DNA of 34,584 bases from Lachnospiraceae bacterium (GTDB lineage Bacteria; Bacillota; Clostridia; Lachnospirales; Lachnospiraceae). The DNA lies in contig CAAFZP010000052.1 of the NCBI GenBank assembly GCA_900767585.1, positions 1 through 34,584 on the forward strand, given 5' to 3'. Under the pieces are notes generated by a model. The model worked only from the letters and a program-made list of their open reading frames with translations, did not search any database and was not told the origin of the DNA. This document shows, piece after piece, positions 15,927 to 23,573 of the stretch. Each line of letters begins with the position of its first letter. Within the stretch, counting starts at the first letter, position 1. A program made the position numbers and the translations under genes.

Positions 15927-17381
15927 ATGGGTATGAATGGAACTATGATGCAGTATTTTCAGTGGGATCTTCCTGCAGATGCATCCCTTTGGAAAGCACT
16001 GGCAGAGGATGCGGCAAAATTAAAGACCGCAGGGGTGACGGCAGTCTGGTTACCGCCGGCATATAAAGGCGCACAGGGAAAAGAAGATGTCGGATATGGT
16101 GTCTATGACCTGTATGATCTGGGTGAGTTTAATCAGAAGGGCTCTGTCCCGACGAAGTATGGTACGAAAGCAGAATACTTAGCAGCGATCAAAGCACTGC
16201 ATGATAAGAAAATCCAGGTATATGCAGATATCGTATTGAATCATAGAATTGGTGCAGACGAGGTGGAGCAGGTATCTGCCGAAGAGTTCAATGCGAACAG
16301 CCGGAATCAGATGGTAGGCGATTCCAAGACGATTGGGGCGTGGACGAAGTTTACATTTCCGGGAAGAAAAGGAAAGTATTCCGATTTCACATGGAACTGG
16401 ACACATTTTGATGGCATCGACTGGGATCAGGACAGAGCAGTCAAATCGATCTTCAAGTTTGCGGGAAAAGACTGGGACAAGGAAGTGGATTCCGAGCTTG
16501 GAAACTATGATTATCTGATGGGCGCGGATCTGGATTTTGACAATCCGGAGGTAACGGAGGAGCTTACCCGCTGGGGCAAGTGGTATACCGAGCAGACCGG
16601 CATTGACGGATACCGGCTTGATGCAGTGAAGCATATCAACAAATATTTCTATAAGGACTGGCTGCGTGCCATGAAAGAAGATGTCGAAAAGGATTTGTTT
16701 GCAGTTGGCGAGTACTGGCACTGGGATGTCAATGTATTACAGGATTACATAAATGCGAACGAGAGCGAGTTAAGTCTCTTCGATGTGCCACTCCATTTCA
16801 ACTTCCATAATTGCTCGAAGGCACATGGCAATTACGATCTGCGCACGATCTTAGACGGTACGCTTGCGAAGGTGAATCCGATGAAGGCAGTAACCTTTGT
16901 CGATAACCATGACAGCCAGCCGGGACAGTCATTGGAGTCGTGGGTAGAAGACTGGTTCAAGCCGATGGCATATGCGATCATCCTGCTTCGTCAGGAAGGC
17001 TATCCATGTGTATTCTATGGCGATTACAAGGGAATCCCAACGGCGAAGATCAAGTCGAAGAAGCGGGAGCTTGACAAACTGATGAAGCTTCGTAAGAATC
17101 AGGCATTTGGCGCACAGCACGATTATTTCGATGATCCAAACTGTATCGGATGGACACGCGAAGGCGATGAGGAACATAAGAATTCCGGTATGGCAGTTGT
17201 AATCTCTGATGGAACCGGTGGCACAAAACATATGTATATTGGAAAGCAGTTTGCGGGATGTCATTTCGCGGATGCGATGGGAAATGCAAAATACAACATC
17301 AAGATTGACGAGGAAGGTTTCGGTGATTTCTATGTAAACCGCGACGCTGTAGCAGTCTGGGTGCACAAAGAGAATAAATAG
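15927..17381 (+). CDS. Cytoplasmic alpha-amylase, GH13 family
   Basis: 484 residues with no signal peptide, so it acts inside the cell on imported malto-oligosaccharides or stored glycan. It begins with the GH13_5 signature GMNGTMMQYFQWDLP. The catalytic residues are visible: nucleophile Asp232 in DGYRLDAVKH, acid/base Glu262 in VGEYWHWD, and the transition-state Asp329 in FVDNHDSQPGQ. The beta-strand region VYADIVLNHRIGADE carries the calcium/substrate Asn-His. Family and length match the E. coli AmyA type. It is followed after 27 bases by a TrpR-like regulator gene with no terminator between. Its own promoter and a dyad are upstream. Confidence 0.94.
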   Translation: MGMNGTMMQYFQWDLPADASLWKALAEDAAKLKTAGVTAVWLPPAYKGAQGKEDVGYGVYDLYDLGEFNQKGSVPTKYGTKAEYLAAIKALHDKKIQVYADIVLNHRIGADEVEQVSAEEFNANSRNQMVGDSKTIGAWTKFTFPGRKGKYSDFTWNWTHFDGIDWDQDRAVKSIFKFAGKDWDKEVDSELGNYDYLMGADLDFDNPEVTEELTRWGKWYTEQTGIDGYRLDAVKHINKYFYKDWLRAMKEDVEKDLFAVGEYWHWDVNVLQDYINANESELSLFDVPLHFNFHNCSKAHGNYDLRTILDGTLAKVNPMKAVTFVDNHDSQPGQSLESWVEDWFKPMAYAIILLRQEGYPCVFYGDYKGIPTAKIKSKKRELDKLMKLRKNQAFGAQHDYFDDPNCIGWTREGDEEHKNSGMAVVISDGTGGTKHMYIGKQFAGCHFADAMGNAKYNIKIDEEGFGDFYVNRDAVAVWVHKENK

Positions 17382-17408
17382 GATGGCTCAAGATGAGTAG
17401 GTGATGAC

Positions 17409-17708
17409 ATGGAAAAGACAATACGGACACAATTTGTAAAAGAATTTCTCGAAGCTGTACTCACGCTCGAATCGGTAGATGAATGTATGGATTTTTTTGA
17501 GGATGTCTGTACGGTGAAGGAAGTACAGTCGATTGCGCAGCGGTTTGCGGTTGCGAAGCTCCTGAAGGATGGAAAGACTTATGCGGAGGTTGCGAACGAA
17601 ACAGGTGCTTCGACCGCGACGATCAGCCGTGTAAACCGGTCCTTAAATTACGGAAATGCAAGCTACGATAAAGTATTTGCAAGACTCGAAGAAAAAAATA
17701 AGGCATAA
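17409..17708 (+). CDS. YerC/YecD-family TrpR-like regulator
   Basis: A 99-residue all-helical protein of the TrpR/YerC superfamily. The helix-turn-helix is near residues 55-78 (KTYAEVANETGASTATISRVNRSL), preceded by the family segment VKEVQSIAQRFAVAKLLKDG. TrpR uses tryptophan as co-repressor, but the YerC branch has no established ligand, so no target is assigned. It probably shares the amylase transcript and could act on the dyad at the amylase promoter; this is inference. Confidence 0.88.
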   Translation: MEKTIRTQFVKEFLEAVLTLESVDECMDFFEDVCTVKEVQSIAQRFAVAKLLKDGKTYAEVANETGASTATISRVNRSLNYGNASYDKVFARLEEKNKA

Positions 17709-17714
17709 AAAATT

Positions 17715-17752
17715 GCTGTCTGGACACATAGCGGTTCAGACAGCATTTTTTG
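17715..17752 (+). terminator. Bidirectional terminator between convergent genes
   Basis: Perfect 8-bp stem GCTGTCTG / CAGACAGC with a T-run after it on the + strand and an A-run before it, which serves the - strand gene. It ends both the amylase operon and the DUF378 gene. Confidence 0.88.
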
Positions 17753-17753
17753 T

Positions 17754-17954
17754 TTAAGCGTCTGCACAAGCTCTTCCGTACAGACTGATCATGTAGATTC
17801 CGGAAAGACCGACCAAAGCATAGATGACACGTGTAAATGCGGTTGCATCGCCGAAGATTCCGGAGACAAGATTGAAATCAAAGAAGCCAATCAGCCCCCA
17901 GTTGATCGCACCGATGATGGCGATTGTAAGAGCCACACAGTTTAATATTTTCAT
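17754..17954 (-). CDS. DUF378 small membrane protein (YuzA-like)
   Basis: 66 residues with two transmembrane helices (about 4-28 and 40-61). The family's motif IGAINWGLIGFFDFNLV and the second helix RVIYALVGLSGIYMI are present. Function is unknown in all members. It is the only - strand gene here, with GGAGG upstream of its ATG, and it shares a terminator with the convergent TrpR-like gene. Confidence 0.9.
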   Translation of the reverse strand: MKILNCVALTIAIIGAINWGLIGFFDFNLVSGIFGDATAFTRVIYALVGLSGIYMISLYGRACADA

Positions 17955-18050
17955 AACAAACCTCCATATACGTTAAAATACAGAAATGTACTTTCTTATA
18001 TCTATCATTTCCTACTTCCGCAAAATTATACATTCGATTTTAAAAAAGTG

Positions 18051-18079
18051 TTTCAAAACCGCAATATTGTTGTTATAAT
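18051..18079 (+). promoter_or_regulatory. Promoter for the purF-like operon
   Basis: TTTCAA (18051-18056), 17-base spacer and TATAAT (18074-18079) with TG one base before it (extended -10). The roughly 65-base leader holds a short GNRA hairpin CCAC-GAAA-GTGG (18128-18139) just before the GGAAAGG ribosome site. Confidence 0.72.
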
Positions 18080-18151
18080 GTTATGTGGTAAAAATATGTT
18101 CAAAAATAAAAAGCATATAGGGAAAGGCCACGAAAGTGGAAAGGTACAGTC

Positions 18152-19558
18152 ATGGGCGGTTTTTTTGGAGTTGCGTCAAAAGAGGATTGTGTATTTGATT
18201 TGTTTTTTGGAACGGATTATCATTCCCATCTTGGAACAAGACGTGCAGGTATGGCAGTGTATAGTGAGGAGCATGGGTTTGAGAAGGCAATCCATAAGAT
18301 TGACAATGCGCCATTTCGGACAAAGTTTGATAAAGAAGCAAATACCATGAAAGGTAACTTCGGAATCGGATGTATCTCAGACTATGAGGCGCAGCCGATC
18401 TTAGTGCGTTCGCATCACGGTACGTTTGCAATTACAACCGTTGGCAAAATCAATAATGCACAGGAGATCATTGATACGATTTTGCAGGGAAGAACACATT
18501 TCTTCGAGATGAGTAACGGTGAGATCAATGCGACAGAGCTTGTCGCTGCGATCATCGATCAGAAGGATAATTTCATCGATGGTATCCGCTATGCGCAGGA
18601 GATCATCGAGGGTTCGATGTCCATGCTGATCCTGACACCGAAGGGCATCTACCTTGCAAGAGATAAATATGGAAGAACACCGATTATCGTTGGTAAGAAG
18701 GATGGCGCATTCTGTGCAACCTTCGAGAGCTTTGCGTTCTTGAATCTCGGTTATTCGACTTATCGGGAGCTTGGACCGGGCGAGGTTGCCGTGATGACGA
18801 GCGATGCATTGAAGACTTTGGTTCTGCCGGGTAAAGAGATGAAGATCTGTACCTTCCTCTGGATCTACTATGGTTATCCGTCTTCCACTTATGAAGGTGT
18901 GAATGTCGAGGAGATGCGGTATCGTTGCGGACAGCTTCTTGCAAGACGGGATAATGTCAAGCCGGATATCGTTGCGGGTGTTCCGGATTCCGGTACGGCA
19001 CATGCGGTTGGATATGCAAATGAGTCCGGGATTCCATTTTCCAGACCATTTATCAAATACACACCGACATGGCCACGGTCATTTATGCCGACGATTCAGA
19101 GTAAGCGTAATCTGATCGCGAAGATGAAGCTGATTCCGATCGAAGAGTTGATCCGGGATAAGAGCCTGCTGCTGATCGATGATTCCATCGTGCGTGGTAC
19201 CCAGCTTCGTGAGACGACAGAATATTTGTTTGAGAGTGGTGCGAAGGAAGTGCATATTCGTCCGGCGTGCCCACCGCTTGTATATGGATGTAAATACTTG
19301 AACTTCTCCCGTTCAAACTCTGAGATGGAGCTGATCACAAGAAATGTTATCGCAGAGTTAGAAGGCGGGGATGTCAGCGATGAAGTATTGCAGGAGTACG
19401 CAGATTACACGTCTGAGAAATACCAGAAGATGGTTGACAAGATCTGTGAGAAACTGAAATTCACATCGCTCCGGTTCCATCGCCTAGATGATATGCTTGA
19501 GGCTGTTGGAATCGAGCCGGAGAAGCTTTGTACATATTGTTGGAATGGAAAGGAATAA
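18152..19558 (+). CDS. PurF-like amidophosphoribosyltransferase without the catalytic Cys
   Basis: 468 residues, homologous to glutamine PRPP amidotransferase over its full length. The glutaminase half (about 1-235) retains the fold and segments such as DYHSHLGTRRAGMAV and the KINN loop. The phosphoribosyltransferase half keeps the PRPP loop LLLIDDSIVRGTQ and GVPDSGTAHAVGYA. The N-terminus reads MGGFFGVAS where PurF has MCGxFG(I/V): the Cys that becomes the N-terminal nucleophile is Gly. It should therefore not hydrolyse glutamine. It could use free ammonia or have another role, with a standard PurF elsewhere in the genome. It leads a likely operon with a small unknown gene and mutY. Confidence 0.9.
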   Translation: MGGFFGVASKEDCVFDLFFGTDYHSHLGTRRAGMAVYSEEHGFEKAIHKIDNAPFRTKFDKEANTMKGNFGIGCISDYEAQPILVRSHHGTFAITTVGKINNAQEIIDTILQGRTHFFEMSNGEINATELVAAIIDQKDNFIDGIRYAQEIIEGSMSMLILTPKGIYLARDKYGRTPIIVGKKDGAFCATFESFAFLNLGYSTYRELGPGEVAVMTSDALKTLVLPGKEMKICTFLWIYYGYPSSTYEGVNVEEMRYRCGQLLARRDNVKPDIVAGVPDSGTAHAVGYANESGIPFSRPFIKYTPTWPRSFMPTIQSKRNLIAKMKLIPIEELIRDKSLLLIDDSIVRGTQLRETTEYLFESGAKEVHIRPACPPLVYGCKYLNFSRSNSEMELITRNVIAELEGGDVSDEVLQEYADYTSEKYQKMVDKICEKLKFTSLRFHRLDDMLEAVGIEPEKLCTYCWNGKE

Positions 19559-19562
19559 AACG

Positions 19563-19841
19563 ATGTTAGGTGATATCGAATCAAAGCCATGGGATTACAG
19601 AACGCTGCCGAACAAGATGCTGGAGCTCGTCAAGAATGTGGGCGATATGCAGCAGGAGGGCACCGGGTATTTTACAGATAGTGAATCCGAGATGTTGACA
19701 ATCCTGAATTACCTGAATTACGGGGAGAAAACGAATATTACGGATTCGATGATCGAACAGATTGATCTGGCGATCAAGACAATGGAAGGACGTAAGCTTG
19801 CAAATCGTGACGACGATAGTTTCATCAAGCTTGACTTCTAA
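19563..19841 (+). CDS. Small conserved-looking protein of unknown function
   Basis: 92 residues, acidic, no membrane helix, not recognised. It begins MLGDIESKPWDYRTLPNKML and contains ESEMLTILNYLNYGEKTN. ATG 19563 is taken because GGAA precedes it and it starts four bases after the purF-like stop. Its stop overlaps the mutY start (TAATG). Tight packing and ordinary codon use suggest a real, coupled gene. Confidence 0.7.
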   Translation: MLGDIESKPWDYRTLPNKMLELVKNVGDMQQEGTGYFTDSESEMLTILNYLNYGEKTNITDSMIEQIDLAIKTMEGRKLANRDDDSFIKLDF

Positions 19842-20896
19842 TGAGGACAGAGGAACAGGTGCTTATTGCCATGTTTGAGGCACTCATCCCGTGGTATGAA
19901 GCACATAAACGTGAACTTCCGTGGAGACAGGATAAGGAGCCGTATCATGTGTGGCTGTCGGAGATCATGCTGCAGCAGACGCGTGTGGAGGCGGTCAAAG
20001 AATATTACCGGCGCTTCCTTACGACACTTCCGACGATTGCGGATCTGGCGGAGGCACCGGAGGAACAGATCTTAAAGCTCTGGGAAGGACTTGGATATTA
20101 TAACCGTGTGCGCAACTTGCAGAAGGCGGCACAGACGATCTGTGCGGATTATACAGGCGTATTTCCATCGGAATACGCACAGATCCGGAGTTTATCCGGC
20201 ATCGGCGATTACACGGCAGGTGCAATCGCGTCGATCTGCTTTGATGCACCGACACCGGCGGTGGATGGAAATGTATTGCGCGTGTATAGCCGGTTGTTGG
20301 CGGATGATGCAAACATTGATCTGCAGACAACGAAGAAGCGAATCACAGGGAAACTGCAGGAGACGTATCCGCGGAAGAATCCGGGAATCGCGACGCAGGC
20401 ACTGATGGAGCTTGGCGCGACTGTCTGTGTGCCAAATGGTGCACCGCGGTGTGACGTATGCCCGGTAGCGGAGATCTGTCAGGCACGAAAGCAGGACACC
20501 TGGAGAAATCTGCCCGTCCGCAGTGAGAAGAAGAAACGTAAGATTGTGGATAAGACGGTATTTGTCCTGCTTACGGAGGATACCGTGGCACTGCATAAGC
20601 GCAGCGCAAGCGGACTTCTGGCAGGCATGTGGGAATTCCCGAATGTGGATGCAAAGCTTGATAAGCAGGAGGCAGTGACGCAGGCATCTGAGTGGCAGGT
20701 AGAGCCAGTCGACCTTCTGATGCAGACAAGCTACACACATATATTCAGCCATGTGGAATGGCATATGACAGCGTATTATATCCGCTGTCGGAAAACAAAT
20801 AAAAAATGGAAGTGGGTAACAAAGGAGAGTCTGGACGAGGCGTATGCATTACCATCTGCGTTTCGCCCGTTTCGGGAACAGATCGAGAACTTGTAG
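19841..20896 (+). CDS. mutY: A/G-specific adenine glycosylase
   Basis: Removes adenine mispaired with 8-oxoguanine, limiting oxidative mutation. It has 351 residues. Catalytic Glu lies in LSEIMLQQTRVEAV (about 41-54). The helix-hairpin-helix is LSGIGDYTAGAIAS, followed by the catalytic-Asp segment PAVDGNVLRVYSR. Four Cys for the iron-sulphur cluster lie in CVPNGAPRCDVCPVAEIC, with a seven-residue first spacer instead of the usual six. The C-terminal NUDIX-like domain (about 235-350) reads the oxoG. There is no separate ribosome site: the start overlaps the preceding stop by one base (TAATG), so it depends on coupling. Confidence 0.95.
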   Translation: MRTEEQVLIAMFEALIPWYEAHKRELPWRQDKEPYHVWLSEIMLQQTRVEAVKEYYRRFLTTLPTIADLAEAPEEQILKLWEGLGYYNRVRNLQKAAQTICADYTGVFPSEYAQIRSLSGIGDYTAGAIASICFDAPTPAVDGNVLRVYSRLLADDANIDLQTTKKRITGKLQETYPRKNPGIATQALMELGATVCVPNGAPRCDVCPVAEICQARKQDTWRNLPVRSEKKKRKIVDKTVFVLLTEDTVALHKRSASGLLAGMWEFPNVDAKLDKQEAVTQASEWQVEPVDLLMQTSYTHIFSHVEWHMTAYYIRCRKTNKKWKWVTKESLDEAYALPSAFRPFREQIENL

Positions 20897-20915
20897 GTAA
20901 AATTAAAAATTAGGA

Positions 20916-20955
20916 GGAAACATCATGAACGAAGTGAATGATTTAGGATGTTTCC
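20916..20955 (+). promoter_or_regulatory. Hairpin around the start of the leader ORF before yitT
   Basis: GGAAACATC (20916-20924) and GATGTTTCC (20947-20955) are perfect complements. The 22-base loop contains the ATG and first codons of the small ORF at 20925, and the 5' arm overlaps its AGGAGG site. Translating the small ORF would open the hairpin, an arrangement that could couple to yitT translation. Confidence 0.6.
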
Positions 20956-20981
20956 GACGATCTGCCGCCGAACGAATGTGA
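20925..20981 (+). CDS. Possible 18-residue leader peptide
   Basis: Reads MNEVNDLGCFRRSAAERM and stops 34 bases before yitT. It has a full AGGAGG site seven bases before the ATG, which is better than chance, and it is enclosed by a 9-bp hairpin. It could be a regulatory leader peptide, or the start of a gene broken by a small deletion, since another frame stays open from there into yitT. No function is assigned. Confidence 0.4.
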   Translation: MNEVNDLGCFRRSAAERM

Positions 20982-21015
20982 GGGGGCGATACATATTATA
21001 ACAGGAGGATTGCGA

Positions 21016-21957
21016 ATGGAAAAAATCAGGAAAGTATGTGGCATGCTCAGTATCAAGAACTTTTTGCTCCTGACGGTTGCGGGAATCGTCAATGCGTTTG
21101 GCGTTGTTATATTTTTAGCTCCGGTCAAACTGTATGATAGCGGTATCTCGGGAACTGCTATGCTGGTGTCCCAGCTCACACCGAAATGGATCAGTCTTTC
21201 CCTGGTTTTGATTCTCTTAAATATTCCAATCTTCTTACTTGGATTAAAGCGCGAGGGCGTGGTATTTACAATCTATGCGATTTATGCGGTTTTGATCTAT
21301 TCCGTTGTTGCATGGATCATCACAGATATTCTGCCGGTGGATGTGACGATCGTATCTCCGCTTGCCGGAAGTGATTTGTTTCTGTGTGCAATCTTCGGCG
21401 GTATTATCTCCGGTTGCGGAAGCGGACTTGCGGTACGGTTTGGCGGTGCGATGGATGGTATCGATATTATCGGCGTTATGTTCGCGAAGAAGCTTGGGTT
21501 AAGTCTCGGCTCGTTCGTAATGGCATACAATGTAATCTTATACATCATATGTGGAATTGTGCTTGACAGCTGGATTCTGCCGCTTTACTCGGTTGTGACC
21601 TATGCGGCGGCATCGAAAACGATTGATTTCTTCGTGGAGGGCTTCGATCGTTCCAAGGCGGCTTTTATCGTGACAGAACATCCGAAGCATGTATGCGAGG
21701 CACTTTCCGCGGCATTTGAAAACGGTATCACAACGATTGATGCGAAAGGATATTACTCGAATACCGACCGCACGCTGGTGTATTTCATTGTGAACCGGTT
21801 TCAGGTCGGCAAGATGCGGAATCTGGTACATAGCATTGATCCGTATGCGTATATCGCAATCAATGATGTGGCAGACATCTTCCCCGCGACAAACCTGAAC
21901 GACCTGAAGGGTGAAACTAAATTGGAGGATACAGGAGATTCCGATGATACAGAATAA
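21016..21957 (+). CDS. YitT-family membrane protein
   Basis: 313 residues. The N-terminal part has five or six hydrophobic helices (about 12-190) of the YitT/DUF161 membrane domain, with AVRFGGAMDGIDIIG as its typical loop. The C-terminal part (about 213-295) is the DUF2179 domain (AAFIVTEHPKHVCEALSAAF; RTLVYFIVNRFQVGKM), thought to sense a small ligand. Transport substrate is not known. ATG 21016 is used because AGGAGG at 21003-21008 gives normal spacing; a TTG at 21010 is too close. Confidence 0.9.
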   Translation: MEKIRKVCGMLSIKNFLLLTVAGIVNAFGVVIFLAPVKLYDSGISGTAMLVSQLTPKWISLSLVLILLNIPIFLLGLKREGVVFTIYAIYAVLIYSVVAWIITDILPVDVTIVSPLAGSDLFLCAIFGGIISGCGSGLAVRFGGAMDGIDIIGVMFAKKLGLSLGSFVMAYNVILYIICGIVLDSWILPLYSVVTYAAASKTIDFFVEGFDRSKAAFIVTEHPKHVCEALSAAFENGITTIDAKGYYSNTDRTLVYFIVNRFQVGKMRNLVHSIDPYAYIAINDVADIFPATNLNDLKGETKLEDTGDSDDTE

Positions 21958-22001
21958 GGAATCCCGAGAAAGAGATAGATGTAAAGGAGTAAAGTCAGCA
22001 T

Positions 22002-22268
22002 ATGTATTATGTACCGGAAGGAACAACCCGTTGTGGGTATTATGAATGTGAAAGCTGTGGAGAGAAATTCCTGTCTCTGCAGACGATGGAGCATATCAAC
22101 TGTCCATACTGTGAGGCGGAATTTGACCCGGAGATCGGACCGGATGAGGCTATGCAGGTGGCTGAAGACACCGCAAAGCTGATACAGGTATTGGAGGGCG
22201 AGGATGTCGAGAAGATGGACGCATTACTCAGTCTTGCCATTACCGGTGGAAATTTCGAGTGGATATAA
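22002..22268 (+). CDS. Small zinc-ribbon protein
   Basis: 88 residues. CESC near residue 16 and CPYC near residue 34 form a four-Cys zinc ribbon (YECESCGEKFLSLQTMEHINCPYCEAEF). An acidic helical tail follows (PDEAMQVAEDTAKLIQVLEG). Such proteins often bind nucleic acid or a protein partner, but the role is unknown. It lies 44 bases after yitT, probably in the same transcript, with pheA downstream. Confidence 0.8.
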   Translation: MYYVPEGTTRCGYYECESCGEKFLSLQTMEHINCPYCEAEFDPEIGPDEAMQVAEDTAKLIQVLEGEDVEKMDALLSLAITGGNFEWI

Positions 22269-22349
22269 TGCGTGCACAGATGAAGCAATCAGCTGGATTC
22301 GCAAGTGAATCAGCAGATAGGAAATGCACGTTCGGGAGGAGACATCTAC

Positions 22350-23276
22350 ATGATAGCAGTATTAGGACCGAAAGGGACATTTTGTGATAAGTCCTATGAA
22401 GAATATAATAAAAAATATGAGGCAGCACACAGGGAATCACTAGAACCGCTTTATTGTCCGACAATTGACGATGTGTTCGAACAGCTCTGTACGAACGAAG
22501 CGTGTGAGTATGCGGTTGTTCCGGTAGAAAATATGCTGGATGGCTATGTGCAGCGGACACTTGACCTGTTGCTGGAGAAAAAAGTCTATATCGTCGATGA
22601 AAATCAGGTGGCAGTCCAGTTTTCCCTGCTTGCCAATGCAGAGAAGATAGAAGACATACGGAAGATTTATGTGCAGTTCAAGACGAACGGGCAGTGCAGA
22701 CAGTTCCTGCATACTCTGCATGACGCAGAGATTGTAACGACGAACAGCAACATGGAATCTTATTACAAGATACAGGATGAACCGGGTGCAGCGGCAATCG
22801 TACCACATCATGTGATACAGGCAGACGATGCGCGCATGCTTGCGGAAGATGTGACAGATGCAAAGGGCAATCATACCCGTTTTATCATTCTGCGCAAGGG
22901 TGTATTAGACGTGGAAAATCCGGATCTTGAAAAGCAGCTTGAAGAGCTTGTAAGTAACGAGAAAGGGTTGGATGCAGATGCGGATGGCACAGAGAAAGCC
23001 GCGGAGCTTACACGGGAGAAAGTACGAATCCCGGTCTATATCATGCCTGCCACCGACCGGCCCGGAATCCTGTTCGATATCCTGCGCCGGTTCTATGACA
23101 AACGTATCAACTTGATCTCGATCATGTCCCGTCCGACAAAACAATCGATGGGAACCTACAACTTCTACATCGAGATCGACTGCCTGACCGAGCGGCTCGA
23201 AGTTGTCGTGGAAACATTAAGGCAGATTCAAGTGTATAACGATATTAAGATACTTGGAGCATACAAGGAACATTAG
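22350..23276 (+). CDS. pheA: Prephenate dehydratase
   Basis: Converts prephenate to phenylpyruvate in phenylalanine synthesis. 308 residues. The catalytic domain (about 1-190) opens VLGPKGTFCDKSY and ends with the catalytic Thr-Arg-Phe in NHTRFIILRKG. The ACT domain (about 226-303) begins PVYIMPATDRPGILFDIL. Its ligand motifs are changed: IMSRP replaces IESRP and DRPGIL replaces the GALV-type loop, so phenylalanine inhibition may be altered. ATG 22350 has GGGAGGA nine bases upstream; the in-frame GTG at 22305 does not. No chorismate mutase domain is fused. Confidence 0.93.
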   Translation: MIAVLGPKGTFCDKSYEEYNKKYEAAHRESLEPLYCPTIDDVFEQLCTNEACEYAVVPVENMLDGYVQRTLDLLLEKKVYIVDENQVAVQFSLLANAEKIEDIRKIYVQFKTNGQCRQFLHTLHDAEIVTTNSNMESYYKIQDEPGAAAIVPHHVIQADDARMLAEDVTDAKGNHTRFIILRKGVLDVENPDLEKQLEELVSNEKGLDADADGTEKAAELTREKVRIPVYIMPATDRPGILFDILRRFYDKRINLISIMSRPTKQSMGTYNFYIEIDCLTERLEVVVETLRQIQVYNDIKILGAYKEH

Positions 23277-23317
23277 ATAAGCCAGGCATCATAAGATAAG
23301 TGCTTATGGAATCATGG

Positions 23318-23522
23318 CAACCGCTTGATGCAATATGGCAGAGCTGCATCCACAGAACAAATTGTAAAGCAGACCGTTGAAGCACGCTGGTACTTAATGA
23401 GCGACTGTTTTTTGTCGCGAATTTAGTATCCACTGCGTGCTGAACCGAGCGAGAGCGCGTCTGCGTACAATTGTTCTGCGGATGCAGCTTCTCAGAAGAA
23501 TAATCAGGTTTGCCATGATTCG
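23318..23522 (+). repeat. Structured palindromic element, copy C
   Basis: Fills most of the 297-base gap between pheA and the MATE gene. Arms (23318-23374 and 23459-23522) pair from GAATCATGGCAA / TTGCCATGATTC outside, through GCTGCATCC / GGATGCAGC (a C-A change inside), to GCAGAC / GTCTGC. Inside are GCACGC (23382-23387) / GCGTGC (23435-23440), then the core hairpin GGTACTTAATGAGCGAC / GTCGCGAATTTAGTATC with the shared mismatches. The mini-hairpin is GC-GAGA-GC (23449-23456). Its innermost 3' block from the mini-hairpin to GTCTGCGTA is nearly identical to copy A, while the outer arms are unrelated. Confidence 0.85.
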
Positions 23523-23536
23523 GAAACAGAGTAAAA

Positions 23537-23573
23537 AGGAGGCGAGGCGTACCGGACATACGGTGCGGCAACG
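23537..23573 (+). promoter_or_regulatory. Ribosome site separated from the MATE start by a hairpin
   Basis: AGGAGG (23537-23542) lies 31 bases before ATG 23574, too far for normal use. A 7-bp hairpin CGTACCG (23548-23554) / CGGTGCG (23561-23567) sits between and would bring the two to about 11 bases. No in-frame start codon lies closer to AGGAGG. Confidence 0.5.

Noticed and set aside
18120..18145. Short GNRA hairpin before the purF-like gene as a purine or c-di-GMP riboswitch
   Set aside because: Only a 4-bp stem is visible, and no known riboswitch consensus or second helix could be found in the leader.
21010..21015. TTG start for yitT
   Set aside because: It is only one base from AGGAGG; ATG 21016 has normal spacing.
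21944..22045. 33-codon frame overlapping the end of yitT and the zinc-ribbon gene
   Set aside because: It overlaps both neighbours in another frame, and the composition gives no sign of a real protein.
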